DNA of 64,000 bases from Lonicera japonica (Eukaryota; Streptophyta; Magnoliopsida; Dipsacales; Caprifoliaceae). The DNA lies in contig JAKCWG010000718.1 of the NCBI GenBank assembly GCA_021464415.1, forward strand, positions 372,001-436,000, written 5' to 3'. Of the stretch, positions 11,930 through 20,639 are shown in pieces. The position numbers were made by a program, and so were the translations under genes. A model generated the notes under the pieces. That model searched no databases and was not told where the DNA came from. It saw only the letters and a program-made list of their open reading frames with translations. Each line of letters starts with the position of its first letter. The first letter of the stretch is position 1.

Positions 11930-12157
11930 ATTCTCTTAATTTTCTCTTTGTGTTTATTCTCAGTTAATCTCGTTCCGTCAGGTTTTCTCGTTTCTAGGGT
12001 ATTTCGTCTTCGATCTTGGTTTCTTGTTGATATCCTTTGCTGTGGGATTATCTCAGTTTTCTTTCATAATTTTTTTCTGGTATTCTCGGTTTCTAGTGGG
12101 TCTTCTTACTAAATATTTTTCTTGGGGGGCTTCTTGACTTATTTGTCTTTTATTATC

Positions 12158-12436
12158 ATGTCGGAAGAAAATTCTATTGTTCGATTTAATGGCAAGAACT
12201 TCTCCACCTGGGAATTTCAATTTAAAATGTTTGTAAAGGGAAAAGAATTATGGGGTCATTTAGATGGCTCATCTACCGCTCCCACTGATAAAAAGGAGTT
12301 TATGCAATGGGACAGTAAGGACGCTCGCATTGTGACTTGGTTACTCGGCTCTATTGAGCCTTATATGGTGAATAATCTTCGATCATTTACAACAGCTAAG
12401 GAGATGTGGGATTATCTCAGATGTGGGATCATTTAA
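12158..12436 (+). pseudogene. Copia gag, N-terminal fragment
   Basis: Starting at ATG 12158, the frame reads MSEENSIVRFNGKNFSTWEF, the usual start of copia gag of the UBN2 type, and continues to KEMWDYL. It then stops. The rest of gag, the zinc knuckle, the protease and the first part of integrase are missing. The word GATGTGGGAT occurs twice at the break (near 12404 and 12420), so the deletion or template jump probably used this short homology. Confidence 0.8.
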
Positions 12437-13802
12437 AACAAAGGGCATACTCTCCCAACGCTCTTGTCCTTACACACCCCAACAAAATGGGGTTGCCGAG
12501 CGTAAGAATCGACATCTTTTGGATGTTGTTCGAACTTTATTGATTGAATCTTCTGTGCCTGCTCGTTTTTGGGTAGAAGCTTTGTCTACAGCTGTGTATT
12601 TGATTAATCGTTTGCCGTCTCAGACCTTAAACTTTGATTCTCCGTATTCTCGTTTATTTGGTGTTGCCCCTGAGTATAATTCTCTTCATATATTTGGTTG
12701 TGTTTGTTTTGTTCACTTGCCCCCCACTGAACGCCACAAACTTTCTGCTCAAGCTGTTCGATGTGCTTTTCTTGGGTATAGTAATTCTCATAAAGGGTTT
12801 GTGTGTTACGATTCAGCTGCTAACAAACTTCGTGTTTCTCGAAATGTGGTTTTCTTTGAAAATCACTATTTCTTCCAGTCTTGTGTTTCTAATAATTCTG
12901 ATTCTATTTCACTTCCTGCTTTTGATAATAATGCTTCCCCTATTGAACGTTTTAAGCCAGGGATTGTGTATCAAAGACGTCATCCTCCGTCTCCACAGCC
13001 CCTTCCAGACCCTGCACCGATGTCTGATCCTCTCCCGCCTGTACCTCGACGGACTTCTCGAGTCTCTCGCCCTCCCGATAGGTATGGATTCTCTCATACT
13101 GCTAACCAGGCTGTTCTTGATACTACCACGGTCCCTAGGTCTTATTCTCAGGCTGCTACTCAAGCATGTTGGCAGCAAGCTATGAAAGAAGAACTTCAGG
13201 CTCTTATGGACAATCATACCTGGGACATCATTCCTCGTCCTGATGGTGTGAAGCTCATTGGATGCAAATGGGTATATACCGTCAAGCTTCGGCCTGATGG
13301 GACTATAGAACGGTATAAAGCTCGGTTGGTAGCGCTTGGAAATCGTCAGGAGTATGGACTTGATTATGAGGAGACTTTTTCTCCCGTTGCCAAGATGACT
13401 ACTGTTCGTACCGTTATGGCTATAGCTGTTTCGAAAGGTTGGTCCCTCCAGCAGATGGATGTAAAGAACGCCTTTTTACATGGGGATCTGAAGGAAGAAA
13501 TTTATATGCTTCCTCCTCCTGGTCTATTCACCAACTCTTCCAATGAGGTTTGTCGGTTGAAGCGATCTCTCTATGGGCTAAAGCAGGCACCGCGTGCATG
13601 GTTTGAGAAATTTCGTACTACTCTTCTTAATTTTCAGTTTACTCAAAGCCAGTATGATTCGTCTCTCTTCCTTAAACGGACAGCTACTGGTATTGTTGTT
13701 CTCTTAGTATATGTGGATGATATTGTCATCACAGGGTCCGATTCTCGATCGATTGGGGAGCTACAGCAACATCTCAAATCTATCTTCCACATGAAAGACC
13801 TT
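12437..13802 (+). pseudogene. Copia integrase C-terminal part and reverse transcriptase fragment
   Basis: An open frame begins in the integrase core just before its catalytic Glu (YTPQQNGVAERKNRH), passes the retroviral-integrase-end and linker, and enters reverse transcriptase with WVYTVKLRPDG, QMDVKNAFLHGDL, LYGLKQAPRAWF and the catalytic YVDDIVI. It ends abruptly at FHMKDL, where the sequence changes to EF-1alpha. The thumb, RNase H and 3' LTR are absent. The frame is undamaged over more than 450 codons, suggesting the copia source was young when captured. Confidence 0.85.
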
Positions 13803-13981
13803 GTGGAAGTTTGAGACCACCAAGTACTACTGCACAGTCATTGATGCTCCCGGACATCGTGACTTTATCAAGAACATGATTACTGGTACCTCACAGGCTG
13901 ACTGTGCTGTCCTCATTATTGACTCCACCACTGGTGGTTTTGAAGCTGGTATCTCCAAGGATGGCCAGACCCGTGAGCATG
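13799..13981 (+). pseudogene. EF-1alpha coding fragment (processed cDNA piece)
   Basis: The frame 13801-13980 reads [20 protein letters not shown], then [20 protein letters not shown] and a DGQTREH end. This is the G-domain segment of translation elongation factor 1-alpha including the G3 motif DAPGH. About 60 of roughly 447 residues are present and the frame is intact. It joins copia reverse transcriptase at a shared CCTTG and joins the calmodulin-like ORF at a shared CATG. Its frame differs from both neighbours, so no fusion protein is predicted. Confidence 0.9.
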
Positions 13982-14428
13982 GCAGAGCAGCTAACGGAGG
14001 AACAAATTTCCGAGTTCAAGGAATCCTTTAAGCTTTTCGACCAGAATGGCGATGGTGTTATAAGTAGCAACGAATTGGGTTCGGTGATGAAATCTTTGGG
14101 GCAGAATCCAACAGAAGATGAGGTGCAATTTATGATCAAGGAAGTTGATGCGGATCACAGTGGTACCATCAACTTCACCGAGTTCCTCAACTTGATGGCC
14201 AAAAAAATGAAGGATGATGGTGTAGTGAAGGAGATCAAAGAGGCATTCAAGGTGTTTGATATAGATAAAAGTGGCTTTATATCTGCTGCAGAGATAAAGC
14301 AAGTAATGAGTAACTTAGGGCAGAAGTTGAGTGACAAAAATGTGAATAGAATGATTAGAGAAGCAGACATCGACGGCGATGGTCAGATCAATTACGAGGA
14401 GTTTGTTAAAATGATGTTTTCCAAGTGA
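13979..14428 (+). CDS. Calmodulin-like protein, intronless retrocopy inside the chimeric element
   Basis: A 149-codon ORF, the standard calmodulin length, begins [20 protein letters not shown] and ends FVKMMFSK. Four EF-hand loops are complete, near residues 21-32 ([12 protein letters not shown]), 57-68 ([12 protein letters not shown]), 94-105 ([12 protein letters not shown]) and 130-141 ([12 protein letters not shown]), each with acidic first and last ligands. The sequence departs from canonical plant calmodulin at many positions, so a calmodulin-like (CML) parent is likely. Genes of this family normally have an intron near the first EF-hand; none is present, indicating copying from spliced mRNA. 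The start codon has A at -3 and G at +4. No host promoter precedes it; only the copia LTR 2 kb upstream could drive it. It may be unexpressed despite the intact frame. Confidence 0.9.
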
Positions 14429-14611
14429 TGATTATGCGAGTTTGATGGCATAAAAATTGTCAATTATCATACAGATGCACTTCTGTTTGTTTCAAGTTCA
14501 TATAATTGTAGTTTGTTTCGACTCTGTCTGTACCGTTTTCCTGTTCTAAGGAGATCGATTTGGTTTATCTTTGCTTGCCTTTCCTTGATTAATTACTAGA
14601 ATTTGTACCAC
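14429..14611 (+). other. 3' UTR of the captured calmodulin-like mRNA
   Basis: About 180 bp of T-rich sequence follows the stop codon and has no similarity to either retrotransposon. It ends without a poly-A run, directly at gypsy pol sequence (14612), as expected if the template switch happened inside the 3' UTR. Confidence 0.7.
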
Positions 14612-14768
14612 ACGTTTGATTAAAAGGCACAACAAACCTGTGGTACAATTGCTTATCCAATGGTCCAATGCTGCACCTGAAGACTCCACGTGGGAAGATT
14701 GGGACTTTATTCATCAGACTTTTCCTACTTTCAATCCTTGAGGACAAGGATGTTAAAGGGGAGGGTAA
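14612..14768 (+). pseudogene. Second copy of the gypsy pol end and polypurine tract
   Basis: This 157-bp stretch repeats 11404-11560 with one mismatch by eye (AACAAACCTGTGG against AACAAACATGTGG). It holds the last codons of the chromodomain-like region, the stop near 14741 and the polypurine tract next to the 3' LTR. Confidence 0.92.
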
Positions 14769-15031
14769 TGTAGTGAATGGTGGTCTATGAGAGGGGTAAA
14801 ATAGTCTTTTTCTTTATTTTTCTTTTCCTTTATTTTTATTCTGTTGGAGAGCATGTGCTAGCATGTGTCGAGAACTTTCTGCTAGAGAGAGAGGTCTATA
14901 TAAATGTATTAGCTTCATTTTATCAGTGATGAAAAAGAATGAATTAATTTCCTCATGAAATTAGGCTTTGTAGCGTAGATCCTACATTGATAATTCCGTA
15001 GAAAACCTTCAGTAGAGCTGGGTTTACTACA
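14769..15031 (+). repeat. Gypsy 3' LTR
   Basis: 263 bp, matching the 5' LTR with two mismatches. It is followed by the target duplication CAAAA at 15032-15036. Confidence 0.92.
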
Positions 15032-15036
15032 CAAAA

Positions 15037-16164
15037 GCAAGCAAGAAAGCCAAGGAAAGACAATAATTGTGATGATTTTGTTTCTGATTCAGAAACAAAA
15101 TATAGTACTGAAGGTTTCTGATTTTGTTTATGATTTTGAAATAGACTTTTTTGTATTTATATAGTACATCTATGCAAAACTAAAGTTTGATAAATATTTT
15201 GAGGACTCATTTTATTTTTATTGCCTACAGCCCCAACTTCTCTTGAACCGTCCTTGCACAACGCTCAAAACATTTTCTTCTCTTCTTCTGCAGTTCTTTT
15301 TCTCTCCGCTTCTACTGTTTTTCTTGTTCTTTGTTTTACCTCCCTTGTCTAAGAAGCACCCAATATGTGTACATATGCGTCTGGATATTATAAACACTGA
15401 ATATGTCTAACACGTCCTGTCGAACAAAGTGTTGGACACGTATTCAAGTTATGTCATACATGTACTTATGTTCTCGATATGTCAAATACAAGTATTAATT
15501 TCACCCAAAATGTTTTACCCGTGTTTCTTAAATTACCACTTTAGCATGCCATGTCATATATTAAGTGTAGTGAATATTTTTTATTGTACACACAAACGTG
15601 ACAAGTTTAACTCACCTAGTCTCTCACTAGACCCCACAAGAGCCACCAAGTCACCTGACCCAATCGGTAAATAGCTTACAAAGATTAGTTAACAATTCAA
15701 AATTGCCTACTTTGTATGATTAGCTTCACTGATACTGCGTTGTTGTAGTTTATGGCCAAGGATTTTATCTTCGGTATTACAAGCATTTGAAGACTAGGAA
15801 GGATGAAAATGGTGGAAATTTCAGTTGTTAATTTTCACACGTATGAGTTGGTTTGTGTATGAGTTTGTACGTTATCGGACTTCATGATCAACATTAGAAT
15901 GTAGCATTACTGCGTATTTTCTGATGAATGGGACTAAAATTCAACATTTAACTTTATCGCCAAGCTCCATGTTAAATATTGAATCCATTGTGAAATTTTA
16001 CTCACATGTTACATTCTTCCAACTAATTTTCATTGGGGATAGAAATGGAAAGAAAAGAAAAAGGAAATTAAACTAGCATGTTTTTTAAACCCAAAAATAC
16101 ACGAATACAGTATTGCACAAAATACAAAAGCAACTGCTGACCATGAACACCCTTGACCAACATA
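15037..16164. other. Intergenic DNA, no gene seen
   Basis: AT-rich sequence without convincing coding potential or terminal repeats. It may contain the 3' UTR of the minus-strand gene that follows. Confidence 0.4.
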
Positions 16165-18918
16165 TTAATTAATAAACCAGAACCAAGTTTTAATTGATTT
16201 AAATTTAGAAGTCACGGCCATCAACTTGGTGACTGGCTCAACTAGTATTTGGATTGTTGTCCAGTGCAGTATTCCAAGCAAGTCGTCGTCAGAGGTTATT
16301 AAAACCCACTGGCCATCTTTGTCTTGATAACTAATACAAAAGCTTCCCATCTCTATTTGTAGTCTTTTTGCCACTTCTTGCTCCACATCTACCATTTTCA
16401 ATGTAGAAGGCAGTTCAAACTTTAAGATACTACCCGCCCCAAAGTTGGCCTTAAAGGTAATACGCGTCTCATCTTGCATTGCTAATTCTGCAGCAGGTGC
16501 TGTTATTTTTCTTCACACCTAGCCAAGGGAACAAGTTACGCTTCGATGCGGCGCGCTTCACCGTAGAAACAGACACTGAACATGGATAGTACTTTAATTA
16601 AATAAAGACAGCTAAGAGGAAGTTGGAACGCGAACAATAAGGATTCATACCTTTATCAATCGCAAGAGTGACGTGAATTTTAACATTTGATACGCACTTA
16701 TTATTCTATTTTTCTTTCTTTAAACTCCTAAACTAGTTATATTAATTAATTAATTATGGTTTCCTGGAAAAAGCCAGGGGATATATGCAGAAGAGTAATT
16801 ACCACCAAGATCATTCGCTGCTTCTATAAGAGTCTTCCCAGATTGTTGTCGGAGTTCTTCTGAACTAATTTCTAAGCTATCACCAGTCGGTCTTCCCCTT
16901 TTCCTTCTCATGGGCTTGTCTGTAATAGCAGAAGCAATAGGATCATTAGCGCAACATCACAATATTCCATTGGTACTTCTGGTTGTCCAGACAAATCAGA
17001 CCCCATCATCACTGACAAAAAATCACTAGTACTAGTACTAAATGAAGATCTATAAGTACCGGCAGTGGCAGTGGCAGCGGCAATGGCAGATTCAGTGGTT
17101 TTGGGCCACTGTGAGCTGAGATCATTATACGCCTGTTCGCCTACTTGCGATGATGCTGATATTTCTGTGCCTAAACAAGTCATCAATTAATCAAGAAAGC
17201 AATTAGTTTCCATTGGAATGATTTGTTCATAAAGGTAGACATACAGAGAGATTTTGTCTTCAATTTGGTAAACCAAACCTTATTAATGGAAGTTCTCAAG
17301 ACTCCTTGGGTTAGTAAAACTATAACTAATTAATTACCAAGCTATATATAGAAAGATAGGCAGTGATATTTATATATATATATAAATCGTGACTATTGAG
17401 CCCTTAAACTATCACAAGTGTTTCATTTCGACTCTTCCGTCCATTTTGGAATTTAAATCGAACAGAAAATGGTCATCTGCATCTTGAACGTTGTTATGGC
17501 ATTTGGTCCATCTACAAAAAACCTGCACTTAGGAAAAAAAATTATTGGTAGCCCAGGGTAGATCGCATAAATATTCTTTGTGGGGGAGTTTGAGGCAATC
17601 ATTGCTTCTTTGTTGCAATAAAGAAGCTATGCAATCAGCTTTTTCAAGAATTAAAGAGGGGATTCTATTTTTCAAGGCAAGCTCTGCTATACCAGATAGT
17701 CAAACGTAAACTCTAAACTAATATAATAAGCCTATGAACCCACACGCAATTTGATTCATTTGGGTCTTTTTCTTTGCAAGACCCCATGTGGAAAACCCCC
17801 CAAGAACAATGGAACGAAAAGAAAAGCTCCGTTTTTGAATAGCTTCCCCTGTTTTCCTGAGAAAACAGCGTGGTGAGGCAGAGTAGGGAATTTTAATAAA
17901 AAATGAGGGGTGAGGTGAATGAAGAAAAATGCTGTGAAATCAATGAAGGAGAGAATCAGAGTGCGAAACCCACTTTACAAAGAAGCGAATCCATAAACAG
18001 GGGTGGCCCTATTCAAAAATTTTAAAAGCAAAAGATCCACAAATTTTTACAATTATAAAAAGAAAGTAAAAAAGAAAAGACAAATAACAGTATTAATGGA
18101 ATAACATTTTTTAAAAATAAGCATCTCGATATTATTATTATTCTAAAATAAGTGAATGTTTTATCAATTGTATTTTAATAAGGGTTTCGACTGAGTACAA
18201 ACTTAAATTCGCACAAAATTATGTTTACAAACTTAACTTTGTAATCAAAAATTTGTTTTGCATGATGTGTTTATGTTTTTTTAACAAGTATATTCTTATA
18301 ATTCGTTCATAAAATTTTTAAAACAATATCAAATAAATACAAATATGTAGTAATATTTTAAAAAATAAAGAGAGTAAACTTAAGTTTATATAACTCCTAC
18401 AAAATTAATATGTGCATTTTATAAATAAATATGTTTTAAATATGTAATTTGTTAAGATTAATCTAAAGCACAATAAATTAAACACTTATTTAAAATAATA
18501 TGTTAAAAAAACATGCAGTGCAAATTTAATTTTACATAATTCTATCAAAAAAATACGATTTAAAAATCTACTGCAAAAGTTAACTTTGCACTCATTTTAG
18601 AGTTTAGTCAAATATAAACTCTTAATTTATAAAAATATTAATTCTTAATTCTTTTACAAAATATCTTTTCAAACGAGCCCGATTTTCATTTTCCTTTCAT
18701 CCCGATTTTCATTTTCCTTCGTGAAAAGAAAAGAGAAGAGAAAAGAAAAGAAAAGTAGAGGTAAGAAAAATTAGCAAAATTAAGGTATATTAAACTATAG
18801 ATGTTAAGAAAAATTAGGATTTGGAGGCACAGACCTTAGTAAGGGAGGGAAAATCGAAACCGGGAACAGAGATATCTCCCGAGAAAAAGCTGTTCCATCC
18901 ATATTCTCCGTCTGACAT
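16165..18918 (-). CDS. NIN-like (RWP-RK/PB1) protein, short or decayed gene with introns
   Basis: Likely exons on the minus strand: 18918-18835 (MSDGEYGWNSFFSG start, donor AAG/GTCTGT), about 17170-17040 (Ser/Thr/Ala-rich), 16919-16803 (MRRKRGRPTGDSLEISSEEL, resembling the front of an RWP-RK domain) and 16499-16165 (PB1 domain: RITFKANFGAGSILKFELPS, then QDKDGQWVLITSDDDL). The last two exons join in phase. The acceptor before 16919 has a CTAAT branch-like word and a pyrimidine tract. The donor of the preceding intron and the phase of the first exon were not resolved, so a frameshift is possible. PB1 is the protein-interaction domain of NIN-like nitrate-response factors. The GAF-like N-terminus and the RWPxRK core are missing, so this is either a short regulator or a pseudogene. 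Confidence 0.5.
17187..18834. other. Probable long first intron of the NIN-like gene
   Basis: A very AT-rich, non-coding stretch between the first two proposed exons. No mobile element boundary was found in it. Confidence 0.4.
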
Positions 18919-18999
18919 TTTCCTTTCTACTCGATTCACTTCCCACACTCAAAAAAAATAATAATGAGACTTTTATTCCCAATCCTCTGGTTAAATAAG

Positions 19000-19395
19000 G
19001 GGTAAAAAGCACTAAACTTCCTCAAACTATCACTTTTTTGCACTAAATTCTTTCATTTTTTAAAAGTGACACTAAGCCCCCCTAAACTATTATATGTTAT
19101 CATTTAACTTTCAAAATTATATAAATGCCCTTGTACAAAATTGAGTAGAAAAGACTAAACACTCTCAAACTATCACTTTTTGGCACTAAACCCTCCCTAA
19201 ACTATCACAACTTGACATTTTACCCCCTAATATATAAAAAGGCATTTATTTACAAGGCATTTATGTAATTTTGGAGGTTAACTGATAACACATAATAGTT
19301 TAGGGGGTTTAGTGTCACTTTTAGAAGATGAAGGGAGTTTAGTGCAAAAAAGTGATAATTTGAGAAAGTTCAATTTGTTTTATCCAATAATAAAT
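19000..19395. mobile_element. Foldback (MITE-like) element
   Basis: The left arm (GTAAAAAGCACTAAACTTCC, then CTCAAACTATCAC and AACTTTCAAAATTATATAAATGCC) is repeated in inverted order at the right end (GGCATTTATGTAATTTTGG to GTTTTATCC), giving arms of about 150 bp. A third, partial copy of the CTCAAACTATCACTTTTTGG word lies in the centre in direct orientation. No clear target duplication was found, so the superfamily is not assigned. Confidence 0.65.
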
Positions 19396-19539
19396 ACATA
19401 AAAATAACAATTAAGTCAAAACCGTGTGGGTCAGCAGTCCCAACAACTGGACTACAAGCAGTGTTAAGAAAATTGTTCTGAAAGAGGGGGGAGGGTTCGT
19501 CTCTATTGATCTATGAGCATTAAAAAAATTTGCGCCAAT

Positions 19540-19925
19540 TTTGAGCGCCGACATGTTTTGTTGGGGTTCAAATATATTGGAACCTAAATTAAAGTTGAAC
19601 CTAATTTCGCCATTGAGGGACGTGGAAAGAAAGAAAATGAGCCCTTTGTCTATTTTGTTGGGTTAAAATATTTTGGAACCTTCAATTAAATGAGCCCTCT
19701 GTCTATTTTGTTGGGGTTCAAAAATATTCGAACTCAAACTAAATTTTGTGGGTGATGGCTTTGATGGACAGTCTATTTTGGTGGGGTTCAAATATTTTTT
19801 AACCCAAACCAAATGAGCCCCTCTATATTTTGTTGGGGTTTAAATATTTTCTAAATGAACCGCTTTATATTTTGTTGGGGTTAGACTCCATATTTGGTTG
19901 GGGTTCAAATATTTTCCAACCTAAT
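19540..19925. repeat. Degenerate minisatellite (TTTTGTTGGGGTTCAAATATT words)
   Basis: The phrase TTTTGTTGGGGTTCAAATATT recurs about six times with variable spacers that include AATGAGCCCTCT-like words. No coding potential was seen. Confidence 0.65.
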
Positions 19926-20264
19926 ATTTAGTCTAGTTTAAATCTAATGATCTACGCTAATACAGAGATTTTTATAGGACTGTTGATACAATGTTTAAAT
20001 GTTAATTTATAATATTTTATAGTAGAATCCTAATAGAATTAAAATAGAAATTATGATTACTTTAAATTAAAGACTATTAGATTGGATTGCTTTAAAACTA
20101 AATAGAATAGAATTTAATTTCCAAAATTTTAACAAAAAAATAGAGTAGTTACCTTGTCAAAGCATTGTTCACCATGGCAAAAATAAAATAAAATTTGTTA
20201 TATGTAAAGTATCAAGTATATAAAATCACATATTGCATAATTTACTTTGGCAAAGGCTTAAAGA

Positions 20265-20370
20265 GCTTTACCACCATTTTTCTAACTAAATTATTTGTGA
20301 CAAAACAAATTTTCATCACAAAATATACTCGTTTAGTGATGAAAATTTGTGATTCATCACAACTTATGCC
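20265..20370. repeat. Short inverted repeat (transposon-end-like hairpin)
   Basis: TTGTGACAAAACAAATTTTCATCAC is followed about 15 bp later by its near-complement GTGATGAAAATTTGTGATTC and then ATCACAA. Such words are common in subterminal repeats of plant DNA transposons, but no full element is defined. Confidence 0.4.
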
Positions 20371-20639
20371 ATGAATATTATAAAAATGTCTTTTTGATGA
20401 CAATATGGATATATGATAACATTGTTATGTATGTAAAAAAATAATTATCAGATGACATAGATTATGAGACTATTAGGAAACGACTTTAAAATATGAAAAA
20501 TGTCGAGTCGGGGATCATTGTAATTATGCTCATAAGTCATTACAGCATCATGAATTGAGTACATAAATTTGTTTTGTTTGTTATTTTATTGCTTCCACTT
20601 AAAATATTTTTTAGCTACGTCCTTGACTTAGTATACTAA

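Larger units (their letters stand above)
7052..15031 (+). mobile_element. Chimeric Ty3/gypsy element carrying copia, EF-1alpha and calmodulin-like cDNA
   Basis: The whole 7980-bp unit lies between two 263-bp gypsy LTRs (7052-7314 and 14769-15031) and is flanked by CAAAA on both sides (7047-7051 and 15032-15036). In order it holds: 5' LTR, primer binding site, gag-protease ORF, damaged pol, polypurine tract, the first 35 bp of a gypsy LTR, a copia LTR with primer site and truncated gag, integrase-reverse transcriptase part, a 180-bp EF-1alpha coding fragment, a full calmodulin-like ORF with 3' UTR, a second copy of the last part of gypsy pol, and the 3' LTR. The LTRs differ at 2 sites by eye, so the unit inserted recently. 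Because one target duplication bounds everything, the simplest reading is integration of the chimera as one cDNA. Later rearrangement inside an ordinary gypsy copy is the alternative. Confidence 0.88.

Noticed and set aside
12634..13185. 183-codon open frame in the copia region
   Set aside because: It is a shadow frame of the integrase/reverse transcriptase reading; its residues are mostly Leu, Ile and Phe from T-rich codons.
13801..14031. EF-1alpha/calmodulin fusion protein
   Set aside because: The EF-1alpha frame passes through the calmodulin-like start out of frame and stops at 14029-14031.
13979..14428. Ordinary host calmodulin gene
   Set aside because: There is no intron or host promoter, EF-1alpha and copia fragments join directly at the start codon, and gypsy pol follows the 3' UTR. 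All lie inside one LTR pair with a single target duplication.
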